Shown: positions 1 through 6,714, numbered from the stretch's first letter. The stretch is DNA of 6,716 nucleotides from Paludibacteraceae bacterium (GCA_017550055.1 JAFYMM010000061.1:1-6716); one strand, 5' to 3'. Translations and numbers: made by a program. Notes: generated by a model not told the origin, from the letters alone.

Positions 1-1245
1 ACAGAGCCGGGCAAGGAAAGTCCTTATAGAAACAGAAGCGTAGAAGAAAACTTAAAACTCTTTAAGGAAATGCGCGAAGGCAAGTATAAGGATGGCGAAA
101 AGTGTTTGAGGGCTAAGATTGATATGGCTTCTCCAAACATCAATATGCGTGACCCTGTTATCTATAGAATTTTAAGGGAAACACACTATCGCACGGGGGA
201 TAAGTGGTGCATTTATCCTATGTACGATTTTGCACACCCTATTTGCGACTTTATGCAAGGTGTAACACACTCGCTCTGCACACTTGAGTTTGAAGTGCAC
301 CGCCCTCTCTATGACTACTATATCGACCAATTTGCAACAGACGAATATCGCCCTAAACAACGCGAATTCAACCGTTTGAATATCACATACACAGTGATGA
401 GTAAACGCAAAATGTTGCAATTAGTGCAAGAAGGTCTTGTTCGTGGATGGGACGACCCTCGTATGCCAACTATCTGCGGTCTCCGTCGTCGTGGTTATAC
501 TCCTGAAAGTATCCGTTCGTTCATCAACAAAATTGGTTATACAAAATATGAGGCATTGAACGACGTATCTCTCCTCGAAGCTGCTGCTCGCGAAGACCTC
601 AAACCACGTGCAACTCGCGTTTGTGCTATCCTCGACCCTATCAAATTGGTGATTACAAACTATCCAGAAGGCACAACAGAGGACCTCGTTATGGAAAACA
701 ACCCAGACAACGAAACAGCAGGTACACGCGTAGTGCCATTCGGCCGTGAAGTATATATCGAACGTGGCGACTTCCGCGAAGAAGCAGACAAAGACTTCTA
801 CCGCCTCAGCCCTGGTGGCCGTGAAGTGCGCTTGAAAGGTGCTTATATCATCCAAGCAACAGGTTGCGAAAAAGACGCAGAAGGCAATGTAACAACAGTA
901 TATGCTACATACGACCCTAACACTAAATCGGGTACTGAAGGTGGCAACAAAAAAGTGAAGAGTACAATCAACTGGGTGGATGTTGACTCAAGCGTAGAAG
1001 CAGAAATCCGCTTGTATGACCGCTTGTTTGCAGTAGAAAATCCATCGGCTGAAGAAGGCGACTTCCGCGACCTTTTGAACCCAGACTCAATGAAGGTAAT
1101 CACTGGTGCTCGCGTTGAAAAATCGTTGGCAGAGGCTAAACCTGGCGATAAATATCAATTCCTCAAAATCGGTTACTTCAACACCGACCTTGACACAAAA
1201 GACGGCAAATTGGTATTCAACCGCACAGTATCGCTTAAAGGATAA
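1..1245 (+). CDS. glnS: Glutaminyl-tRNA synthetase, C-terminal part (5' end outside window)
   Basis: Cytoplasmic class I aminoacyl-tRNA synthetase that joins glutamine to tRNA-Gln using ATP. The frame is open from base 1, so the first Met (base 70) is internal. 414 codons are visible. Judged from the remembered E. coli protein (about 554 residues), roughly 130-165 N-terminal residues, including the HIGH motif, lie to the left. Visible blocks, numbered from base 1, are: RSVEENL (about 13-19), AKIDMASP (catalytic domain), YPMYDFAHP and THSLCTLEFE, then the KMSKS-type motif VMSKRK at about 132-137 and GWDDPRMPT. After these comes the two-barrel anticodon-binding region, with FREEADKDFYRL, GREVRLK, EIRLYDRLF and the C-terminal VFNRTVSLKG. 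THSLCTLEF and the YTVMSKRK context are typical of GlnRS rather than bacterial GltX, which supports direct glutaminylation in this organism. No extra C-terminal domain follows. It may be co-transcribed with the aminotransferase 112 bases downstream. Family identity is very secure. Confidence 0.97.
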   Translation, partial: TEPGKESPYRNRSVEENLKLFKEMREGKYKDGEKCLRAKIDMASPNINMRDPVIYRILRETHYRTGDKWCIYPMYDFAHPICDFMQGVTHSLCTLEFEVHRPLYDYYIDQFATDEYRPKQREFNRLNITYTVMSKRKMLQLVQEGLVRGWDDPRMPTICGLRRRGYTPESIRSFINKIGYTKYEALNDVSLLEAAAREDLKPRATRVCAILDPIKLVITNYPEGTTEDLVMENNPDNETAGTRVVPFGREVYIERGDFREEADKDFYRLSPGGREVRLKGAYIIQATGCEKDAEGNVTTVYATYDPNTKSGTEGGNKKVKSTINWVDVDSSVEAEIRLYDRLFAVENPSAEEGDFRDLLNPDSMKVITGARVEKSLAEAKPGDKYQFLKIGYFNTDLDTKDGKLVFNRTVSLKG

Positions 1246-1252
1246 TTTTTGA

Positions 1253-1273
1253 GTTGAAAGTTGAAAGTTGAAA
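1253..1273. repeat. Three perfect tandem copies of GTTGAAA
   Basis: Seen directly: GTTGAAA at 1253-1259, 1260-1266 and 1267-1273, beginning 7 bases after the glnS stop codon. The copies are identical. There is no T-tract and no good stem, so it is not an intrinsic terminator. Function is unknown. It resembles the short heptameric tandem repeats described from cyanobacterial intergenic DNA, but that is only an analogy of form. Confidence 0.85.
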
Positions 1274-1297
1274 ATTATAAAGATACTGACAACAAAC

Positions 1298-1332
1298 AAC
1301 TAATCATTAACAACTAATAACTAATCATTAAC
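1298..1332. repeat. Heptad array of AACTAAT and CATTAAC units
   Basis: Seen directly: five contiguous 7-base units in the order A-B-A-A-B, where A is AACTAAT (1298, 1312, 1319) and B is CATTAAC (1305, 1326). As a result a 15-base sequence occurs twice, 21 bases apart (1298-1312 and 1319-1333). The array ends 25 bases before the aminotransferase start codon. It would lie in the 5' leader or intercistronic RNA. No canonical TAnnTTTG promoter is visible in this spacer. Function is unknown. Confidence 0.8.
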
Positions 1333-1357
1333 ACTAATACTTAAAACACAATCTATT

Positions 1358-2545
1358 ATGAGACTTTCAAAGAATGTTGAGGCTTTTCGCCCAAGTCCAA
1401 TCCGTGCAATGTTGCGCGTAGTAGCTAACCCTAATATTATCTCTTTTGCAGGCGGTATGCCAGGCGAAGATTTGTTCCCAATCGACGATGTACGCGAAAT
1501 GGTGCAAGTTGTTCCACGCAAAATGATGGAAATTGGTTTGCAATATGGTACTACTGATGGTCTTGGATTGCTCATCGAAGAAATCAAAAAAGTATCAGAA
1601 GCACAAGGTTTTGATATGACAAAAAACAAAGTCATTATCACAACTGGTTCGACTCAAGTAATGAACATCGTAGCAAAATTGATGCTCGACCCTAACGACA
1701 TTATGTTGACAGAAGACCCTGTATTCGTAGGTAGTCTTGGCGCATTCTGCTCATACAACGCACAAGTAATCGGTATTCCATTGGACGATGAAGGTATCGT
1801 GATTGAAGAATTGGAAAGAGCATTGAAACTCAAACCTAAATTCATCTATATCACTCCAACATTCCACAACCCTGCCGGCTTGACTTACAGCGAACAACGT
1901 CGTAAAGAGTTCATCGAAATGATGGCTAAATACCCAGACACAATGGTGCTTGAAGATGATGCTTACGGTCGCCTCTATTTTGATGAAGATACAGCAAAAC
2001 TCATCAAACCAATGAAAGCATACGCTGAAAACGAACAACAATTTATCTATTGTAGCTCGTTCTCAAAAATATTTGGTCCTGGTTTGCGTATTGGTTGGAT
2101 GATTGTTCCAAACGAATTGTATGACGTAGCAGAAATTGCTAAACAATCAATGGACGCATGTACACCAGTGTTCTCACAAATCTTGGCATACGAATTCATC
2201 CGCACAGGTCGTATGGACAAATATGTGGTTTATCTTCGTGATACATACAAACTTCGTCGTGATGCTATGGTGGCAGCAATCAGAAAATATTGCCCTGCAG
2301 AAGCAACATTCGTAGAACCAAAAGGTGGTTTCTTCGTATGGTTGAGATTGCCAGACGGCGTTGACACAGACGCTTTGTTTGACGAATGTAGCAAAAATGG
2401 CGTAGTATTCGTGAAAGGTTCAGCCTTCACACCTGACGGCAGAGACAATCGCCACATTCGCATCTCATTCTGTAACGTGAATGAAGAAATCATCGAAAAA
2501 GGAGTGAAAATCCTTGGCGATGCGATGCATTCTTTAATGAAATAA
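1358..2545 (+). CDS. PLP-dependent aminotransferase, class I/II (LysN / MocR-C-terminal type)
   Basis: Cytoplasmic fold-type I aminotransferase that moves an amino group between an amino acid and a 2-oxo acid using pyridoxal phosphate. The 395-residue protein is full length for the family. Visible features: SFAGGMP near residues 29-35, FHNPAG with the cofactor-contacting Asn171, EDDAY with Asp200 and Tyr203, SSFSK with the expected Schiff-base Lys237, FGPGLRIGW with Arg244 (expected phosphate contact), and HIRISF with Arg368 as the likely carboxylate-binding arginine. There is no N-terminal winged-helix domain, so this is a stand-alone enzyme and not a MocR/PdxR regulator. The ATG at 1358 gives the expected N-terminus, and no Shine-Dalgarno site precedes it. 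The family includes 2-aminoadipate, aromatic and branched-chain aminotransferases, and the substrate cannot be read from sequence alone. Lying just upstream of pheT makes an aromatic substrate tempting, but that is only inference. Confidence 0.93.
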   Translation: MRLSKNVEAFRPSPIRAMLRVVANPNIISFAGGMPGEDLFPIDDVREMVQVVPRKMMEIGLQYGTTDGLGLLIEEIKKVSEAQGFDMTKNKVIITTGSTQVMNIVAKLMLDPNDIMLTEDPVFVGSLGAFCSYNAQVIGIPLDDEGIVIEELERALKLKPKFIYITPTFHNPAGLTYSEQRRKEFIEMMAKYPDTMVLEDDAYGRLYFDEDTAKLIKPMKAYAENEQQFIYCSSFSKIFGPGLRIGWMIVPNELYDVAEIAKQSMDACTPVFSQILAYEFIRTGRMDKYVVYLRDTYKLRRDAMVAAIRKYCPAEATFVEPKGGFFVWLRLPDGVDTDALFDECSKNGVVFVKGSAFTPDGRDNRHIRISFCNVNEEIIEKGVKILGDAMHSLMK

Positions 2546-2549
2546 TAAA

Positions 2550-2577
2550 AAGTAACAAGTAACTAGTAGCGAGCAAC
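2550..2577. repeat. Degenerate heptad repeat, AAGTAAC-like
   Basis: Seen directly: AAGTAAC at 2550-2556 and again at 2557-2563, followed in the same 7-base phase by TAGTAGC (2564-2570) and GAGCAAC (2571-2577), which look like decayed copies. The last two units form the left arm and loop start of the hairpin described separately. This is the second spacer in the window with 7-base periodicity. Confidence 0.6.
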
Positions 2578-2592
2578 AAAAGCTCGCTACTA
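2564..2592. other. Perfect 11-bp hairpin upstream of pheT
   Basis: Left arm TAGTAGCGAGC (2564-2574), 7-base loop AACAAAA, right arm GCTCGCTACTA (2582-2592). The stem is perfect and ends 13 bases before the pheT ATG. No T-tract follows on either strand: the downstream plus-strand bases are AATCTAAG, and on the minus strand the T-run begins about 10 bases away. It is therefore unlikely to be a standard intrinsic terminator. Possible roles are an RNA processing or stabilising structure between the aminotransferase and pheT, a translational control element, or one copy of a dispersed palindromic repeat. Confidence 0.75.
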
Positions 2593-2605
2593 ATAATCTA
2601 AGAAA

Positions 2606-5065
2606 ATGAATATTTCGTACAATTGGCTTAAACGCTATCTTAAAACTGAATTGCCTGCTGAAGAGTTGGCTAAGATATTGACTTCAATCGGACTTGAGGT
2701 TGGATGTGTAGAAACAGTACAAACAATAAAAGGAGGTCTTGAAGGATTGGTTGTGGGCGAGGTGCTCACATGCCGTGACCACGAAAACTCAGACCACTTG
2801 CACGTTACGACTGTAACTGTGGGAGGCGACCCAATGCAAATTGTGTGTGGTGCGCCTAACGTAGCTGCAGGTCAAAAAGTTATTGTTGCAACTGTGGGTA
2901 CTGTGCTCTATGACGGAGAAGAAAGTTTCACAATCAAAAAGTCAAAAATACGCGGTGAAGAATCATTTGGTATGATTTGCGCAGAAGACGAAATTGGCGT
3001 TGGTACAGGTCATGATGGTATCATGGTATTGCCAGCCGACACAAAAGTAGGTATGACAGCTCGCGAATATTTTGGCATTGAAGATGATACTTTGATTGAA
3101 GTGGATATTACCCCTAACCGCGCTGATGCAACATCACACTATGGTGTGGCTCGCGACTTGGCAGCGTACTTCAAAGCACATAATATTCCTTACGAATTGA
3201 GCAAACCATCAGTTGACGACTTCAAAGCAGACAACAACGAATTGCCTATCGCAATTGAATTGCAAAATGCAGAGCGTTGCCCTCGCTACACAGGTATCAC
3301 TGTGAAAGATGCAAAAGTGGAAGAGTCGCCAAAATGGTTGAAAGATGCGTTGCAAGTGATTGGACTACGCCCTATAAATAATGTGGTAGATGCTACTAAC
3401 TATATTCTCCATGCATTTGGACAACCATTGCATGCCTTTGATGCAGATAAGATTAAAGGTGGCAAAGTGGTAGTGCGTACAGCTGAAGAGGGAAGCAAAT
3501 TCACTACATTGGACGGCGTGGAACGTACACTTTCGGCAGAAGATTTGATGATTTGCAATGCCGAAGAGCCAATGTGTATTGGTGGTGTATTTGGTGGTTT
3601 GGATTCAGGTGTAACCGAAGAGACTAAAAATATCTTCATCGAATCGGCTTACTTCAACCCTGTGTCTATTCGCAAAACAGCTCGCCGCCACGGATTGAAT
3701 ACAGACGCAAGTTTCCGTTTCGAACGTGGTATCGACCCACACAACACTGTATATATTTTGAAATATGCTGCCATGTTGATTAAAGAGTTGACTGGCGGTA
3801 CAATAGCATCAGAAATTACTGACATCTACCCTACTCCACTCAACAACTTCATCGTTGATATTAAACTTCAAAAAATCCACTCATTAATCGGTAAAGTTAT
3901 TGAAACTGAACAAATTGAGCGTATATTTGAAGGTCTTGAGATGAAAGTGTTGGAGAAAGATGCAGAAGGATATAAATTGGAAGTGCCAGCTTATCGTGTT
4001 GATGTTCAACGTGATGTGGACGTAATTGAAGATATTCTCCGTATATATGGCTACAACAACGTAGAATTGAGCGACAGATTGACATCTAACCTCAGTTTCT
4101 CGAAAGGTGTTGACTCTACAAAATGGGAAAACTTGATTTCGGAACAATTGACAGCCAATGGATTCAATGAAATATTGAACAACTCGCTCACTAAATTGGC
4201 ATATTACGAAGGCTTAACAAGCTATACAGCAGAAACTTGCGTCCGCATATTAAATAGCCTCAGCCAAGACTTGAGCGTGATGCGTCAGACTATGTTGTTC
4301 GGAGGTTTGGAAAGTATTGCACGCAATGCTAACCGTCAAAATGCAGATTTGAAATTCTATGAATTCGGTAACTGCTACCATTTCGATGCAGAAAAACGCA
4401 AAAATGCTGAAAGTTCATTAGATGGCTACTCGGAAGAGTATCACTTGGCAATGTGGATTACTGGTCGCAAAAATGGATTGAACTGGGCAGCATCAAACGA
4501 CAAAGTAAGTTTCTATCAATTAAAAGCTTATGTGCAAAATGTACTCGTGAGAATGGGTATTGACTTGCGTAAAACTCAAATTGCAGAAGTAAGCAATGAT
4601 TTGCTTTCGGAAGCATTGGAAATCAAAACAGTAAGCGGCAAGTTGTTGGCTACGATTGGCGTTGTAGCTCCTAAACAATTGAAAGCATTCGATATTGAAA
4701 ATACAGTTTATTACGCTGACATTCAATGGAAAGCTTGCTTGAAAGAGTTGAATAAACGTAAAATCAGCTATACAGAAATTTCGAAATTCCCTGAAGTGAA
4801 ACGTGACTTGGCATTGTTGGTTGACAAATCAGTGCGTTTTGCTGAAATTGAGAAAATTGCATTCGATACAGACAAGAAATTGTTAAAAAACGTAACATTG
4901 TTTGACGTTTACGAAGGCAAAAACTTGGAAGCAGGTAAAAAATCGTATGCTGTGAACTTTACGTTACAAGATAAAGAAAAAACACTCACAGATAAACAAA
5001 TTGACGGAATTATGCAAAAACTCATCAAAAACTTGACTGAGAAATTAGATGCTAAACTTCGTTAA
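2606..5065 (+). CDS. pheT: Phenylalanine--tRNA ligase beta subunit
   Basis: Beta chain of the cytoplasmic alpha2-beta2 phenylalanyl-tRNA synthetase, which charges tRNA-Phe. The alpha chain carries the aminoacylation site; the beta chain binds tRNA and edits Tyr-tRNA-Phe. The 819 residues are typical of the full bacterial protein. Visible domains: N-terminal MNISYNWLKRYL; EMAP/OB-type tRNA-binding domain from about residue 42 to 155 with NSDHLHVTTV and VCGAPNV; VDITPNRAD at 166-174; B3/B4 editing domain with the GLRPINNVVDATNY block from 253 and SFRFERG at 369-375; B5 domain ending near 483, with a D466/D472/E475/D476 pattern like the Mg-binding acidic residues of the family; the catalytic-like core; and a C-terminal ferredoxin-fold anticodon-binding domain from about 720, with SKFPEVKRD at 726-734. 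The ATG at 2606 gives the expected N-terminus. pheS is not adjacent, unlike the pheST operon of many bacteria. A strong terminator follows. Confidence 0.98.
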   Translation: MNISYNWLKRYLKTELPAEELAKILTSIGLEVGCVETVQTIKGGLEGLVVGEVLTCRDHENSDHLHVTTVTVGGDPMQIVCGAPNVAAGQKVIVATVGTVLYDGEESFTIKKSKIRGEESFGMICAEDEIGVGTGHDGIMVLPADTKVGMTAREYFGIEDDTLIEVDITPNRADATSHYGVARDLAAYFKAHNIPYELSKPSVDDFKADNNELPIAIELQNAERCPRYTGITVKDAKVEESPKWLKDALQVIGLRPINNVVDATNYILHAFGQPLHAFDADKIKGGKVVVRTAEEGSKFTTLDGVERTLSAEDLMICNAEEPMCIGGVFGGLDSGVTEETKNIFIESAYFNPVSIRKTARRHGLNTDASFRFERGIDPHNTVYILKYAAMLIKELTGGTIASEITDIYPTPLNNFIVDIKLQKIHSLIGKVIETEQIERIFEGLEMKVLEKDAEGYKLEVPAYRVDVQRDVDVIEDILRIYGYNNVELSDRLTSNLSFSKGVDSTKWENLISEQLTANGFNEILNNSLTKLAYYEGLTSYTAETCVRILNSLSQDLSVMRQTMLFGGLESIARNANRQNADLKFYEFGNCYHFDAEKRKNAESSLDGYSEEYHLAMWITGRKNGLNWAASNDKVSFYQLKAYVQNVLVRMGIDLRKTQIAEVSNDLLSEALEIKTVSGKLLATIGVVAPKQLKAFDIENTVYYADIQWKACLKELNKRKISYTEISKFPEVKRDLALLVDKSVRFAEIEKIAFDTDKKLLKNVTLFDVYEGKNLEAGKKSYAVNFTLQDKEKTLTDKQIDGIMQKLIKNLTEKLDAKLR

Positions 5066-5096
5066 TAATAAATTTTAATGGGTTAATAACAAATGG

Positions 5097-5131
5097 ACAA
5101 TGCATCTTAGTGATAAGGTGCATTGTTTTTT
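5097..5131 (+). terminator. Intrinsic terminator after pheT
   Basis: A 12-bp stem (ACAATGCATCTT at 5097-5108 with AAGGTGCATTGT at 5115-5126, one T-G wobble) closes a 6-base loop and runs straight into six Ts (5126-5131). It lies 31 bases after the pheT stop codon. It should end the transcript carrying pheT and isolate it from the helicase gene. The opposite strand has no comparable T-run, so it acts mainly on the plus strand. Confidence 0.9.
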
Positions 5132-5156
5132 ATACTTATTGTATTTTTAGAGATAT

Positions 5157-5189
5157 GGTGAAGGTACGGTGAGGGTTGCTTGAAGGTAT
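5157..5189 (+). promoter_or_regulatory. Three tandem 11-base repeats, possible operator
   Basis: Seen directly: GGTGAAGGTAC (5157-5167), GGTGAGGGTTG (5168-5178) and CTTGAAGGTAT (5179-5189). Copies 2 and 3 each match copy 1 at 8 of 11 positions, and TGAAGGTA recurs exactly 22 bases apart. An 11-base period places the units on nearly one face of the helix. The third copy lies in the spacer between the two candidate promoter elements, and the second contains the upstream element. This arrangement is what a cooperative regulator binding site would look like. No regulator is identified. The repeats sit inside an 8-bp inverted repeat, TAGAGATA (5148-5155) and TATCTCTA (5187-5194). Confidence 0.45.
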
Positions 5190-5205
5190 CTCTATCCTAT
5201 ATTTA
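5175..5205 (+). promoter_or_regulatory. Candidate promoter of the helicase gene
   Basis: GTTG at 5175-5178, 19 bases, then TATATTTA at 5198-5205. Compared with the Bacteroidetes primary sigma consensus (TTTG, 19-21 bases, TAnnTTTG) this matches 3 of 4 upstream positions and 5 of 6 fixed downstream positions, with correct spacing. It lies between the pheT terminator and the helicase start, where a promoter is needed. It implies a leader of roughly 65-70 bases. Confidence 0.5.
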
Positions 5206-5218
5206 GGAAAAGGAGGGG

Positions 5219-5262
5219 TTATTGTATTTTATGCGCATTACTTATCGTACGTTATACAATAA
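5219..5262. repeat. Inverted repeat in predicted helicase leader, with third copy upstream
   Basis: TTATTGTAT (5219-5227) and ATACAATAA (5254-5262) are perfect inverted repeats separated by 26 bases, which themselves hold the palindromes ATGCGCAT (5231-5238) and CGTACG (5246-5251). A further copy, CTTATTGTAT at 5135-5144, is the exact inverse of 5254-5263, and its 12-base form TTATTGTATTTT is repeated directly at 5136 and 5219. The structure ends 17 bases before the helicase ATG. It could be a protein-binding site or an RNA hairpin that controls translation. The spacer is AT-rich, so part of the match could be chance. Confidence 0.45.
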
Positions 5263-5279
5263 GTTTTCCTATAGAAAAT

Positions 5280-6683
5280 ATGATTTACACAACATTAGCA
5301 GATGCAATAAAAAGAGAGTTGGCATTCGAACCAACGAGACAACAAAAAGAATTGATTGATTTGTTGGCTCAGTTTTGCTGTATGCCTACTGATACAAAAG
5401 CATTTATACTGAAAGGATTTGCGGGAACGGGAAAAACATCTATTGTCAGCGGACTGATAATGGCAATGAAGGCATTGAGGCAAAACACAGTGTTGCTGGC
5501 ACCGACAGGGCGTGCGGCAAAGGTGTTGAGCAACTACTCGAACCATGCGGCATACAGCATTCACAAGGTGATATATAGACAGAAGTCGGCAGGTGATTTT
5601 AGCTTTAATGTAAATTACAACTCGTTTAAAAACACGTTATTTATTGTAGATGAAGCTTCTATGATAGCAAATCAGAGCGCATCGGGGGTTGAATTCGGGT
5701 CGGGAAGATTGCTAGATGATTTGGTGGAATATGTATATTCGGGCGATAATTGTAGTATGATTTTGGTTGGAGATACTGCTCAGTTGTTGCCTATAGGACA
5801 AAATTCGTCGCCAGCACTGAATAGGTCTATCATGGAGGGATATGGCTTGGATGTGATGGAATACCAATTGACTCAAGTGATACGTCAGGCGGGAGAGAGC
5901 GGGATACTATTCAATGCAACAAAAATACGTCAAGCAATAGAGAATGAACCTTTTACGCCTATAAAATTAAATCCAAATTTTAATGATGTGACAGTTGTTA
6001 GTGGAGAAAATTTGGTTGAAGAATTAGAGAACTCGTACGCCCAAGTTGGCGAAGAAAATACAATTATATTGACATACTCGAATAAACGGGCGGTGTTGTA
6101 TAATCGAGGAGTTAGGGGACAGGTGATGATGAAAGAGGATGAATTGTCGAGAGGCGACTATTTGATTGTGACAAAAAACAACTATTATTGGTCGAAACCT
6201 TATGATAATCTTGACTTTATTGCAAATGGTGATATTGCGGAGATTATGCGTGTAGGGAAACATTATGAGCTATACGGGGCAAGATTTGCAGACCTGACAC
6301 TGAGATTGATTGATTATGACATTGAAGTGACTGCACGGATATTAATTGACTCGTTATATACAGAAACTCCAGCTGCGCAAAACGCGCTTAATCAAAACGT
6401 AATGAACGCAATAGCAGAAGATTATGCCGACATTGGTGATAAGAGAAAATTCTGGAAAGAGATGCAAAATAATGAGTTCTACAATGCCCTACAAGTGAAA
6501 TTTGCATATGCCATTACGGGACATAAATCACAAGGCGGCTCGTGGGACCATGTTTATATTGACCAAGGATACATAACAGAGGAGATGATAACACGAGAAT
6601 ACTATCAGTGGTTATACACCGCAATAACTCGCGCAAAAGAAAAAGTATTCTTAGTGAATTTTTCAAAATATTTCTTAAAATAA
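5280..6683 (+). CDS. SF1B DNA helicase, compact RecD/Dda-like
   Basis: Predicted ATP-dependent DNA helicase that would act on DNA in repair, recombination or replication. All the main superfamily 1 motifs can be seen in the 467 residues: Walker A GFAGTGKT (46-53), motif Ia APTGRAAKVL (74-83), Walker B VDEAS (123-127), motif III VGDTAQLLPIGQ (163-174), motif IV-like LTQVIRQ (197-203), motif V GHKSQGGSW (414-422) and motif VI YTAITRAKEKV (446-456). Motifs III, V and VI are of the RecD/Pif1/Dda kind, which usually translocate 5' to 3'. The protein starts almost at the helicase core. It lacks the N-terminal extension of RecD2 and is much shorter than E. coli RecD (about 608), so it is probably a stand-alone helicase rather than a RecBCD subunit. 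No in-frame ATG occurs earlier in the spacer, so the ATG at 5280 is the best start. Its codon use is less biased than that of the three upstream genes. Confidence 0.92.
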   Translation: MIYTTLADAIKRELAFEPTRQQKELIDLLAQFCCMPTDTKAFILKGFAGTGKTSIVSGLIMAMKALRQNTVLLAPTGRAAKVLSNYSNHAAYSIHKVIYRQKSAGDFSFNVNYNSFKNTLFIVDEASMIANQSASGVEFGSGRLLDDLVEYVYSGDNCSMILVGDTAQLLPIGQNSSPALNRSIMEGYGLDVMEYQLTQVIRQAGESGILFNATKIRQAIENEPFTPIKLNPNFNDVTVVSGENLVEELENSYAQVGEENTIILTYSNKRAVLYNRGVRGQVMMKEDELSRGDYLIVTKNNYYWSKPYDNLDFIANGDIAEIMRVGKHYELYGARFADLTLRLIDYDIEVTARILIDSLYTETPAAQNALNQNVMNAIAEDYADIGDKRKFWKEMQNNEFYNALQVKFAYAITGHKSQGGSWDHVYIDQGYITEEMITREYYQWLYTAITRAKEKVFLVNFSKYFLK

Positions 6684-6714
6684 TTGTTAATATCAAAATA
6701 TATAGGTAACTTTG
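6684..6714 (+). promoter_or_regulatory. Candidate promoter for a gene beyond the right edge
   Basis: TTG at 6684-6686, a 20-base spacer, then TAACTTTG at 6707-6714, a perfect match to the Bacteroidetes TAnnTTTG element and followed by CA, a common start-site context. It begins immediately after the helicase stop codon and points right. No T-tract terminator is visible between the helicase and this element, so helicase transcripts may read through into the next gene. Confidence 0.65.

Noticed and set aside
172..855. Long open frames on the minus strand across glnS
   Set aside because: They lie opposite a well-conserved gene, give cysteine- and phenylalanine-rich translations with no known motifs, and arise from codon bias of the real gene.
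1244..1276. AATTTT (1244-1249) and AAAATT (1271-1276) as a possible terminator after glnS
   Set aside because: Only six A-T pairs with a 21-base loop and no T-tract after the right arm; expected by chance in AT-rich DNA.
2564..2592. Intrinsic terminator between the aminotransferase and pheT
   Set aside because: The stem is strong but no run of Ts follows on either strand, so it is kept as a hairpin of unknown role.
2546..2605. T-box or phenylalanine leader-peptide attenuator controlling pheT
   Set aside because: The spacer is only 60 bases, with no phenylalanine-rich reading frame, no T-box conserved sequence and no terminator hairpin.
3884..4147. Minus-strand open frames inside pheT
   Set aside because: They overlap a conserved domain of pheT in the opposite sense and show no recognisable protein features.
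5198..5209. TCCTA / TAGGA short palindrome near 5195-5208 as a separate regulatory hairpin
   Set aside because: Five base pairs only, and it coincides with the candidate promoter element, so it is not supported independently.
5280..6683. Recent horizontal transfer of the helicase gene because of its different codon use
   Set aside because: The difference is also what a low-expression gene beside highly expressed synthetase genes would show; there are no flanking mobile-element genes or tRNA attachment site.
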